Shown piece after piece: positions 13,119 to 20,314 of a stretch of 23,926 bases of DNA. Source of the DNA: a virus; IMG/VR virus record IMGVR_UViG_3300032294_002087, positions 1 through 23,926 of that record. One strand, 5' to 3'. Every line of letters begins with the position of its first letter. The first letter of the stretch is position 1. The notes beneath the pieces are model-generated. The model did no database searches and had not been told where the DNA came from. It saw nothing but the letters and a program-made list of their open reading frames with translations. Both the position numbers and the translations under genes were made by a program.

Positions 13119-13280
13119 ATGGAAATAAAGTTATCATTAACAGTTGATGAAGTTAATACTATTTTGCAGGTATTGGGCGATTTGCCAACTAAGTTGGGTT
13201 TGTGGCCGCTTGCACTAAATATCAAGCAGCAAGCAGAAGCACAACTTCCAGCTAAAGAAGACACTACTGACCAGCAGTAA
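13119..13280 (+). CDS. Small protein of 53 aa, unknown function
   Basis: An open frame from ATG 13119 to TAA 13278-13280, preceded by AAGGAG (13104-13109) at 9-nt spacing, one of the better ribosome sites in the window. The product starts MEIKLSLTVDEVNTILQVLG and has an amphipathic, Leu-rich middle (TKLGLWPLALNIKQQ) and an acidic tail ending TTDQQ. Similar 50-60 aa proteins with a V(D/E)xxNxIL.xLxxLP start sit beside fibre genes in other marine phages, from memory. It has no Cys and no signal peptide. The strong ribosome site, the fit between neighbours (next start 3 nt downstream) and the late-like box upstream support a real gene; the role is unknown. Confidence 0.78.
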   Translation: MEIKLSLTVDEVNTILQVLGDLPTKLGLWPLALNIKQQAEAQLPAKEDTTDQQ

Positions 13281-13283
13281 GAT

Positions 13284-13724
13284 GTGACTAACATTTTTAT
13301 TCTTGATTATGAATCAAGACTTAAAACTTGGTCAAAATTACGAGACAGTATAGCAAATAAATCTATGGCTACTCAGTGTGTAGCCATAGATGACTTTTGG
13401 CAAAAGTCACCAATTCAACAACATTATTTACATACCGATTTCATAAAGGATTGGCCAAGCCCCTGGCAGTTATTGTCAGACAATACATATTGCAATTATG
13501 CCCGTGCATTGGGCATGGTATATACACTGTTGTTACTGGGCAACAAAAGTATTGAACTTGTAGACGCAGTAGACGATAATAACAACGAGGTGGTATTAGT
13601 CCTGGTTGATGACGCAAAATATGTGTTGAATTACTGGCCAGGCACGGTGTTAAATAATCACATCACTGATTTTGTGATAATTAGAAAACACGACTTAACA
13701 CCACTTCATTCTAAGATAGGTTAA
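13284..13724 (+). CDS. Conserved hypothetical phage protein (146 aa)
   Basis: Starts at GTG 13284; the ATG two bases earlier is in another frame and meets TGA at once. The gene follows the 53-aa gene by 3 nt and ends 2 nt before nrdA, so it is probably co-transcribed with both. The product has a WSKLRDSI start, an aromatic core (FIKDWPSPWQLL, NYARALGMVYTLLLLG) and a strand-rich acidic region (ELVDAVDDNNNEVVLVLVDD, KYVLNYWPGTVL). It has no signal peptide, and the hydrophobic MVYTLLLLG stretch is too short for a membrane span. I do not recognise a functional family. It could be a virion component or a modulator tied to nucleotide metabolism; neither can be shown. Confidence 0.78.
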   Translation: MTNIFILDYESRLKTWSKLRDSIANKSMATQCVAIDDFWQKSPIQQHYLHTDFIKDWPSPWQLLSDNTYCNYARALGMVYTLLLLGNKSIELVDAVDDNNNEVVLVLVDDAKYVLNYWPGTVLNNHITDFVIIRKHDLTPLHSKIG

Positions 13725-13726
13725 TA

Positions 13727-16045
13727 ATGAAAATAAATGTAATAAAAAGATCTGGGAAATCAGAACCTCTAGCCATTGAGAAATGGCAGGCACAAGTAGC
13801 AAAGATTTGCAATGGCATAGCAGACATATCTCAATCAATGATTGAGATTAAAGCACAGCCTCACTTTCATGACGGCATTACTACAAGAGAAATCGATGAA
13901 ATCACTTTAAGAGCAATCGTAGACTTGATTGACAGTGATACTAATCCAGATATAGGTCACACAAATTATCAGTATGCTGCTGGTAAGCAAAGACTATCTA
14001 TGCTGCGCAAAGATGTTTATGGTAGTTATACACCGCCTAATCTATATACTATAGTAAAGAAAAATGTTGAGTTGGGTTTGTACACTAATGAACTATTATC
14101 ATGGTATACAGAAGAAGAATTCAACAAAATGGATGAGTTCATAGACCATGAAAAGGACGAACTATATTCATATGCTGCTATCGAACAGTTGATTGAAAAG
14201 TATCTGGTACGCAATCGTGCTACAAAGGAAATTTATGAAACACCTCAAATTCGCTACATGGTTGCAGCCGCAACTGTATTCCACAATGAAGACAAAAATC
14301 AAAGACTACGCTACATCAGAGAATATTATAATTGCAGCAGTGATGGGTTATTTACTCTTGCGACTCCTGTATTGGCTGGTTTGGGGACTCCAACAAAGCA
14401 GTTTTCTAGCTGTGTACTCATTCGTAGCGATGATGATTTGGACAGTATATTTGCTAGTGGAGAAATGATGGCAAAATATGCTAGCAAACGCGCTGGCATT
14501 GGTCTTGAGATTGGTAGATTGCGTCCATTAGGTAGCCCCATTCGCGGCGGCGAAGTCATGCATACTGGTATGATTCCATTCCTAAAGAAGTGGTATGGTG
14601 ATTTGCGTAGTTGCAGTCAGGGCGGCATTCGTAATGCATCAGCAACTATATTCTATCCTATATGGCACTATCAGTTTGACGATTTGATTGTATTGAAGAA
14701 TAATCAAGGAACCGATGAAACTAGAGTGCGACATATGGACTATGGCGTAGTACTATCAGCGTTTTTCTTTAAAAGGTTCAAAAACCGTGAAAACATAACA
14801 TTTTTTGACCCCAACGAAGTTCCTGATTTATACGAGGCTTTCTATACAAATTCCAAGAAGTTTGAAGAACTTTACATCAAATATGAAAAGCGTAAAGATT
14901 TGCGTAAAAAGACCATGAGTGCTGAAGAAGTATTCAAAGGTGGAATACTGAAAGAAAGAACAGATACGGGTCGTATATATCTTGTATTCATAGATAATGT
15001 CATGAATCAGGGCCCGTTTGACCCAGAATTTCATACAATCTATCAGTCTAACTTGTGCTTAGAGATTTTGTTACCCACAAAGCCATTTAAAAGATTAGAT
15101 GATGCTGAGGGAAGAATAGCCCTATGCACACTGGGTAGTTTGAATTGGGGTGCATTCCGTAACCCAGAAGATATGCGTAGAGCATGTAGAATACTACACC
15201 GTTCATTGAACAATATTCTTGACTATCAAGATTTCTTGAGTATTCAAAGCAAATTGTCAAATGATGAAATCAGACCACTGGGTATAGGTGTAACTAACCT
15301 AGCATACTGGCATGCCAAGCGTAATTTAAAGTACGGTGAACCAAACAGTCTAGAAGAAGTAAAGAGTTGGATGGAACATCAAGCATTTTACCTTACCGAA
15401 GCATCAGTTGAACTAGCCAAAGAACGAGGTAAATGCGTAGACAGCGACAATACACGCTATGGACAAGGTATATTCCCTTGGGAACTACGAGCAAAGGGTA
15501 TCAACGAACTTACGGACTTTACACCCGAATTAGATTGGGAAACACTTAGAACTGAAATGAAAAAGTATGGTGTAAGAAATGCTACACAAATGGCCATTGC
15601 ACCAGTAGAGTCAAGTTCAGTTGTAATCAACAGCACTAATGGCATTGAGTTGCCAATGAGTTTGATTACTGTCAAAGAAAGCAAGGCAGGAAGTTTCACA
15701 CAAGTTGTACCAGAGTACAACAAACTAAAGAACAAATATCAGTTAATGTGGGAACAGACTGATTGCATTGGTTACTTGAAAACAGCAGCCGTGTTGGCTG
15801 CATATATCGATCAAAGTATAAGCACAAATACTTTCTATAATCCTGCACACTTTGCTGGCAGAAAGGTTCCTACTACGCTTATTGCTAAGAATTTAATGCA
15901 AGCACATGTGTGGGGTCTTAAGACCTTTTACTACAGTTTGATTTCTAAACAGGGCGCAAAGGTCCAAGAACAAGAAGTTGTTGCGAATATATCTGTAGAA
16001 AATATTGAACTATCAGATGATGATTGCGAGTCATGTAAATTATGA
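13727..16045 (+). CDS. nrdA: Ribonucleoside-diphosphate reductase class Ia, alpha subunit
   Basis: Catalytic large subunit that reduces ribonucleoside diphosphates to deoxy forms in the cytoplasm, using a radical supplied by NrdB. The 772-aa length matches the family (E. coli 761). An N-terminal ATP-cone-like region (residues about 1-95) precedes the barrel. Active-site residues are present: Cys229 in FSSCVLI, Asn442, Cys444 and Glu446 in SNLCLEI, and Cys467 in ALCTLGS. The radical-transfer tyrosine pair Tyr735/Tyr736 lies in KTFYYSL. The C-terminus ends DDDCESCKL, giving a redox pair Cys767/Cys770 that is two residues closer than the E. coli CX4C tail and would be recycled by the nearby glutaredoxin. 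ATG 13727 follows the upstream stop by 2 nt. The last 4 nt overlap the next gene (ATGA). All key residues are seen, so activity is expected. Confidence 0.98.
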   Translation: MKINVIKRSGKSEPLAIEKWQAQVAKICNGIADISQSMIEIKAQPHFHDGITTREIDEITLRAIVDLIDSDTNPDIGHTNYQYAAGKQRLSMLRKDVYGSYTPPNLYTIVKKNVELGLYTNELLSWYTEEEFNKMDEFIDHEKDELYSYAAIEQLIEKYLVRNRATKEIYETPQIRYMVAAATVFHNEDKNQRLRYIREYYNCSSDGLFTLATPVLAGLGTPTKQFSSCVLIRSDDDLDSIFASGEMMAKYASKRAGIGLEIGRLRPLGSPIRGGEVMHTGMIPFLKKWYGDLRSCSQGGIRNASATIFYPIWHYQFDDLIVLKNNQGTDETRVRHMDYGVVLSAFFFKRFKNRENITFFDPNEVPDLYEAFYTNSKKFEELYIKYEKRKDLRKKTMSAEEVFKGGILKERTDTGRIYLVFIDNVMNQGPFDPEFHTIYQSNLCLEILLPTKPFKRLDDAEGRIALCTLGSLNWGAFRNPEDMRRACRILHRSLNNILDYQDFLSIQSKLSNDEIRPLGIGVTNLAYWHAKRNLKYGEPNSLEEVKSWMEHQAFYLTEASVELAKERGKCVDSDNTRYGQGIFPWELRAKGINELTDFTPELDWETLRTEMKKYGVRNATQMAIAPVESSSVVINSTNGIELPMSLITVKESKAGSFTQVVPEYNKLKNKYQLMWEQTDCIGYLKTAAVLAAYIDQSISTNTFYNPAHFAGRKVPTTLIAKNLMQAHVWGLKTFYYSLISKQGAKVQEQEVVANISVENIELSDDDCESCKL

Positions 16046-16473
16046 GAAATTTATTGAATCTAATGGAAGATACATTGAACGATGATTGGTTCAAAGATGG
16101 ATTCCAAACTTATAAAAAGCCAGCAAAAGAAAAATACGAGATTGCACAACAGGACGGAGTTATTCAAACATTAGAGGGCCCTGTTAACTATAAAGCAGGG
16201 TACTATATTTTGACTGGACCTAAAGGAGAACAATATCCTATACCTCCTCAAAAGTTCAACGAACTTAAAGATGATTTAGGTAATGGAGTTTGCACTCCAA
16301 AAAAGATTATGAAGGTAGCCAAACTTGCTGACCATGATGGCAGTGTAAAGACATCATGGGGAGAAACACTAAATTACACTACAGGCAATGATTATATTGT
16401 AAGACATGGGCCCGGTGATTACGGTGTAGTTAAGGCAGACATTTTTAAAAGGACATACAATACAAATGAGTAA
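16042..16473 (+). CDS. PGDYG-motif protein with internal duplication (143 aa)
   Basis: A small soluble protein translated across both reductase genes: its ATG overlaps the nrdA stop by 4 nt and its end overlaps the nrdB start by 8 nt. The C-terminal half contains YIVRHGPGDYGVVKADIF (PGDYG at residues 124-128), the signature of the PGDYG family, whose function I do not know. The first half (residues about 35-76) looks like a second, degenerate copy: DGVIQT.EG..NYKAGYYIL, GPKGEQYPI and a following F line up with DGSVKT.WG..NYTTGNDYIV, GPGDYGVV and F at 96-137. Tight coupling suggests a role with the reductase, such as assembly or inhibition, but that is inference from position only. Confidence 0.8.
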   Translation: MRNLLNLMEDTLNDDWFKDGFQTYKKPAKEKYEIAQQDGVIQTLEGPVNYKAGYYILTGPKGEQYPIPPQKFNELKDDLGNGVCTPKKIMKVAKLADHDGSVKTSWGETLNYTTGNDYIVRHGPGDYGVVKADIFKRTYNTNE

Positions 16474-17566
16474 AGCACAATACGATCTTTCAAAAAATAC
16501 AAACTATTTAACTAGAAAATTATTTCTAGACCCTGCAGGACCTGTGACCATACAACGGTTCGAAGAGGTAAAATATAATAAATTGCAAAAGTATGAGCAG
16601 ACTGCAAGAGGTTTCTTTTGGATTCCAGAAGAAATCAGTCTTACTAAAGATGCTAATGATTTTAAAGAAGCAAGTGACTCTGTAAAACATATCTTTACAA
16701 GTAATCTATTGCGACAGACTGCACTAGACAGTCTACAAGGTAGAGGTCCAACACAAGTATTTGTTCCAGTTTGTTCTTTACCTGAACTAGAAGCCTTGAT
16801 GTATAATTGGGGATTTTTTGAAACAGCGATACATTCTAAATCTTACAGCCATATTATACGCAATATCTATAATGTACCAAAAGATGTTTTCAATAACATT
16901 CACGACACAAAAGAAATTGTTGATATGGCAAGCAGCGTTGGCAAGTACTATGATGAATTGCATCTACTCAACTGCCGTATCGAAGCAGGCGAGAGAGTAA
17001 AAGAAAATGAACATATCAAGGCAATTTGGCTAGCACTAAATGCCAGTTATGCGCTTGAGGCTCTTCGCTTTATGGTAAGTTTTGCTACCAGTCTTGCAAT
17101 GGTAGAAAACAAGATTTTTATTGGTAACGGTAATATCATCAGTTTGATATTGCAAGACGAGTTACTACACAAAGAGTGGACTGCTTGGATAATCAATCAG
17201 GTAGTCAAAGAAGATAGTAGATTTGCAAAAGCAAAAGAAGAGTGTGAACATGAAGTCTATCAGATGTACATGGATGTCATACGAGAAGAAAAAGAATGGG
17301 CAGATTATCTATTCAGTAAAGGTAGTGTGATTGGACTAAACAGCAACATATTGAAAGATTTTGTTGACTATACAGCCAACACAGCACTTAAAGAAATTGG
17401 TATCAAATATCAAAATCCTGCACCAAAAATTACGCCCATACCGTGGTTTAATAAGCATAGTCAAACAGACAAAAAGCAGACAGCACTACAAGAAAACGAA
17501 AGTACTAATTATGTACTTGGTGTAATGAGTGACCAATTAAATTATGACGAACTGCCTTCGTTGTAA
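16466..17566 (+). CDS. nrdB: Ribonucleoside-diphosphate reductase class Ia, beta subunit
   Basis: Small R2 subunit that holds the diiron-tyrosyl radical used by NrdA. The 366-aa length is normal. By alignment with E. coli R2, metal ligands are Asp88 (ALDSLQGR), Glu119, His123, Glu214 (AMVENK), Glu232 and His235 (QDELLH), and the radical tyrosine is Tyr127 (SKSYSH). Trp52 in FWIPEE matches the radical-path Trp. One oddity: E. coli has Glu-x-x-His in the first pair (SETIHS), while here it is Glu-x-x-x-His (FFETAIHS), one residue longer; the second pair keeps Glu-x-x-His. The tail ends NYDELPSL, probably the NrdA-docking peptide with a Tyr. The start overlaps the preceding gene by 8 nt. Function is secure; the effect of the insertion is unknown. 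Confidence 0.97.
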   Translation: MSKAQYDLSKNTNYLTRKLFLDPAGPVTIQRFEEVKYNKLQKYEQTARGFFWIPEEISLTKDANDFKEASDSVKHIFTSNLLRQTALDSLQGRGPTQVFVPVCSLPELEALMYNWGFFETAIHSKSYSHIIRNIYNVPKDVFNNIHDTKEIVDMASSVGKYYDELHLLNCRIEAGERVKENEHIKAIWLALNASYALEALRFMVSFATSLAMVENKIFIGNGNIISLILQDELLHKEWTAWIINQVVKEDSRFAKAKEECEHEVYQMYMDVIREEKEWADYLFSKGSVIGLNSNILKDFVDYTANTALKEIGIKYQNPAPKITPIPWFNKHSQTDKKQTALQENESTNYVLGVMSDQLNYDELPSL

Positions 17567-17594
17567 TATATAATACTAACACAAGGAGAATTTC

Positions 17595-17825
17595 ATGAAG
17601 GCTACGATTTGGAGCAAAGATATGTGTCCTTATTGCATCCGCGCCAAACAGTTGTTGGAGCAAAAAGGAATACCCTACGAAGAAAGAGTGATAGGCAATG
17701 GTTGGACAAAACAACAACTATTAGAAAGTGTGCCTACAGCAAGAACTGTTCCGCAGATATTTTTAGACGATAAACTTATCGGTGGACACGACGATTTAGT
17801 GAAATATTTCAATGAGGTAAAATAA
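17595..17825 (+). CDS. Glutaredoxin
   Basis: A 76-aa single-domain glutaredoxin. The active site CPYC is at residues 11-14 after a typical first strand (ATIWSKDM). The cis-Pro motif TVPQIF and the glutathione-binding GGHDDL follow, all in their usual places. It probably recycles the C-terminal Cys pair of the phage NrdA, replacing or adding to host glutaredoxin and thioredoxin. AAGGAGA (17583-17589) precedes the ATG by 5 nt. The 28-nt gap after nrdB contains TATAAT (17569-17574), but no convincing -35 partner was found, so read-through from nrdB is more likely. The gene ends 1 nt before the Sm-like gene. Confidence 0.96.
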   Translation: MKATIWSKDMCPYCIRAKQLLEQKGIPYEERVIGNGWTKQQLLESVPTARTVPQIFLDDKLIGGHDDLVKYFNEVK

Positions 17826-17826
17826 A

Positions 17827-18129
17827 ATGGAACTAAAAGTAGATGAGATTTATACATTCAAGTTGAATAGCGGTGAAGAATTGGTCGCTAAGGTCGTTTC
17901 AGTAGCAAATGACCATTTAATGATATCTGAACCAGTAAGCATTGGACCCAATGCTAGCGGCAATCTTGGGTTAGTGCCTAGTATGTTCACATACAATATG
18001 CGTGAATCTGTGAGACTAAATAATACTAGTATATCACTAGTAGCCGAAACTGATGACAATGTAAAGACAAAGTATATTGAAGCAACAACCGGTCTACAGG
18101 TGCCAAACAAGAAGGTATTGATAGGATAA
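17827..18129 (+). CDS. Sm-like small protein (100 aa), function unknown
   Basis: Residues 8-39 read as a hydrophobic strand, SGEELVAKV, another strand and ISEPVSI. That is the pattern of an Sm1 motif (strand, G-E-L, V-x-V, then D/E-P). After a Gly-rich loop, residues about 45-100 contain MRESVRLNNTSISLVAE and a conserved-looking tail LQVPNKKVLIG. The size and strand order suggest an Sm/Hfq-like barrel, possibly RNA-binding or a virion protein. No RNA-binding residues can be assigned from sequence alone. The gene lies 1 nt after the glutaredoxin and 4 nt before the PAAR gene, so it is in the same operon. The fold is an inference and the function is open. Confidence 0.7.
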   Translation: MELKVDEIYTFKLNSGEELVAKVVSVANDHLMISEPVSIGPNASGNLGLVPSMFTYNMRESVRLNNTSISLVAETDDNVKTKYIEATTGLQVPNKKVLIG

Positions 18130-18133
18130 GTTA

Positions 18134-18412
18134 ATGGCGGGAAAAAAACTCAGTAGAAAAGGCGACAAAAACAGCGAAGCCGGACAAATTGTTCGCGGTG
18201 CTGAAACGGTATTTTGTAATGGGATAGCCGTGGGTCTGCATGTAAGTGAAATAACAAAGCACAGGCCCAACAAAAATAAACATAAAGCAGCCAAAACTAC
18301 TGAGGGAAGTCCAACTGTATTTGCTGAAGGTGAACCTGTGTTAAGAGTCACTACCAATACTACATGCGGTCATACAATAGTTGAAGGTAGTGACAATGTA
18401 TTTGTCCCATAA
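18134..18412 (+). CDS. PAAR-domain spike-tip protein
   Basis: A 92-aa PAAR protein. It has the expected strand-turn series: a polar start, RGAETVFCNGIAVG, a loop with several His (GLHVSEITKHRP, KNKHKAAK), TEGSPTVFAEGEPVLRV and the ending CGHTIVEGSDNVFV. His25-type and Cys-Gly-His residues would bind the metal ion at the apex. In phages such as T4 (gp5.4) a PAAR protein caps the spike that pierces the outer membrane, which implies a contractile tail. It lies 4 nt after the Sm-like gene and ends 2 nt before the Hint protein gene. The loop between the two half-motifs is longer than in minimal PAAR proteins. The fold is well supported; position in the virion follows from the family. Confidence 0.86.
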   Translation: MAGKKLSRKGDKNSEAGQIVRGAETVFCNGIAVGLHVSEITKHRPNKNKHKAAKTTEGSPTVFAEGEPVLRVTTNTTCGHTIVEGSDNVFVP

Positions 18413-18414
18413 TT

Positions 18415-20313
18415 ATGTCAAACACAGGTAAACAAAGTCCACTAGGTGTAAATGTTTTGGGTTCTCTGTTGCAGAACACGGGATTTTACATCAATCCTAC
18501 AGCACAAAGTTATATGGGCGTCAGCAAAAAAACTGACGGTGACTATCAATCAGGCAAAATTGTAAATGATACCTGCTTAAAATTCATAACAAATGCAATA
18601 CAAAATGCGTATGTTAGGGGAGCAGCAAGTCAAACCGACCCTGTTACACCCACAGGAACATATACTGTAGATAGTGAGACTTATAACAATTTATTAAATA
18701 TAGGACAAAGTAGAATACCTGCTTTGGGTAATAGCCCGCCGCCCACATATGAAACTACTGACCCTAGCGGCGTATGGACAAATAAACATCAAGAATTTTA
18801 TAAAAACGCACAAGCAGGTGCACCTGCAAATGCCGGATATGGATTTTATAGTTGGGACGCACCGGAATATAACAATCTTACCAACAAACAAGAAGCATAT
18901 AAAAATGAGGGACAATGTGCAAGTTGGTATCCCTTTTTAGCAACTGTTGAAGACCCTGACAATCCAGGCAATTATTTAGAAGTGCCAAACAGAAACATAA
19001 CACAGTGGGGCTGGATACGGTGTATGGCATTGCAGGCATATAATGAATTCAACTTCAATGGGGAAACAGTTGAACAATTGAATAATTCGCCTGTGGGTTC
19101 ACCCGAATATAAAGATTTCGTTGATAGTTTTATGACAGCAGACGGCTTTGTAAATTTCAGTAATCAAGCCATATATGCAATAGAAGACAGCCAAAATTTC
19201 TTAAAAGGTACATATAGTAATCAAAATGATTTGATATCAGCGGATATAGCAGGTGTATCATTATCAAGTAAGGCTTTTGGACAAGATTTATTAAATTTAG
19301 GAAAAGCAATTGATTTGAGACATATTAAGACTTTTGGATTACCTTCTAATTTGTTGCAAACACTTAAAAATAATAATGCATTAACACAATCAGTTATACT
19401 AGCGTTGCTAGCAAGTGAATTAAATCAAAATGAAATTGAAAATATATCTAACGGCAACACGACGCCTACTAAATTACAAGAACAAAAAATATATGGTGCA
19501 TTTTTAGTAATAGCGGGAATTGACCTTAATACTATATTGATTACACTTAATTGCAGAACTAAAGGCATCAATACTTTGGCAGATTTGTTATCTGTGAAAA
19601 AACTTTTCCCACAGAGTTTTACAACATTGACCGTACCTGTTTATAACACAAGTCCTGGACCAACTAATAGTAAAACTTATTATTTGCTCTTCATAAAACA
19701 AGAATTGAATCCGCAACTAGTGACGCCTAAAATTAAGTCAATTGTAGGTACTATAGTACCACCCGCAATCCCACAACCAGTTGAACCTAGCATAATAGTT
19801 CCAACTATCATCGATCCTCCTAATAATATTATTGGTGGAGGCGGATGTGTAGCACTTGAAAGTTATATACCATTAGTCGAACATGAAATCAAACACAATA
19901 ATAGACCTATAACCAATGCATATATGCTTGAATCAAATATGGAATTGAGTTTAGGCACAGATGAACTGAAAATTGTTTCAGGCAAAATAAAAATGGCATT
20001 AAATGATTATCAACCGTGCCTACGAATCGTAACAACAGATGGCATATCATTGGTGTGTTCTACTACTGCACGAATACTTACTAAAGAAAAAGGATACATG
20101 CCTGCAACAGAATTATATGGATTAAGAGTAGCAGTAAGAAGAAACAACAGTGTATGGTATGATGAAGTTATACAACTAGAAGATGTAGGCATGAAATTTG
20201 TAAGAGTAGTAGACGCAGGTGATCATAGTTTTTGGGCAGGCGAAAAACCCGGCTCATACATACTACACCACAATGTACTCATAGACCAAGCATATCAATA
20301 CGCGAAAAACTAA
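18415..20313 (+). CDS. Probable tail structural protein with C-terminal Hint domain (632 aa)
   Basis: A 632-aa protein starting GKQSPLGVNVLGSLLQNTGF, a motif I remember from structural proteins of marine T4-like phages. Residues 1 to about 440 are mixed helix and strand and not recognised further. A Pro-rich linker (VPPAIPQPVEPS, IIDPP) and GGGG lead to Cys478, the first residue of a 155-aa Hint-like domain. Visible landmarks are CVALESYIPLVE, TTDGISLVCSTTARIL, GLRVAV, SFWAG and HHN at residues 618-620. Hint domains cut the peptide bond before their first Cys, so this protein may be processed in the virion. The usual block B T-x-x-H is not seen; TTAR stands there, so activity is uncertain. 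It starts 2 nt after the PAAR gene and ends 1 nt before the next gene, consistent with a spike or baseplate role. Confidence 0.83.
   Translation: MSNTGKQSPLGVNVLGSLLQNTGFYINPTAQSYMGVSKKTDGDYQSGKIVNDTCLKFITNAIQNAYVRGAASQTDPVTPTGTYTVDSETYNNLLNIGQSRIPALGNSPPPTYETTDPSGVWTNKHQEFYKNAQAGAPANAGYGFYSWDAPEYNNLTNKQEAYKNEGQCASWYPFLATVEDPDNPGNYLEVPNRNITQWGWIRCMALQAYNEFNFNGETVEQLNNSPVGSPEYKDFVDSFMTADGFVNFSNQAIYAIEDSQNFLKGTYSNQNDLISADIAGVSLSSKAFGQDLLNLGKAIDLRHIKTFGLPSNLLQTLKNNNALTQSVILALLASELNQNEIENISNGNTTPTKLQEQKIYGAFLVIAGIDLNTILITLNCRTKGINTLADLLSVKKLFPQSFTTLTVPVYNTSPGPTNSKTYYLLFIKQELNPQLVTPKIKSIVGTIVPPAIPQPVEPSIIVPTIIDPPNNIIGGGGCVALESYIPLVEHEIKHNNRPITNAYMLESNMELSLGTDELKIVSGKIKMALNDYQPCLRIVTTDGISLVCSTTARILTKEKGYMPATELYGLRVAVRRNNSVWYDEVIQLEDVGMKFVRVVDAGDHSFWAGEKPGSYILHHNVLIDQAYQYAKN
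19846..20313 (+). other. Hint domain at the C-terminus of the 632-aa protein
   Basis: Begins at Cys478 after a GGGG run and a proline-rich linker. Block A-like CVALESYIPLVE, block B-like TTDGISLVCSTTARIL and a terminal YILHHNV are visible. There is no endonuclease insert, and only 12 residues follow the His-Asn, so this is not a conventional intein splicing two exteins. Processing or attachment at the linker is more likely if it is active. Confidence 0.72.
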
Positions 20314-20314
20314 T

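Noticed and set aside
14193-14468. 91-aa frame with a hydrophobic stretch inside nrdA
   Set aside because: It is fully inside the conserved nrdA frame and has no ribosome site; a small membrane protein is not supported.
19846-20313. Conventional intein in the 632-aa protein
   Set aside because: There is no endonuclease part and only 12 residues follow the terminal His-Asn, so there is no real C-extein to splice.
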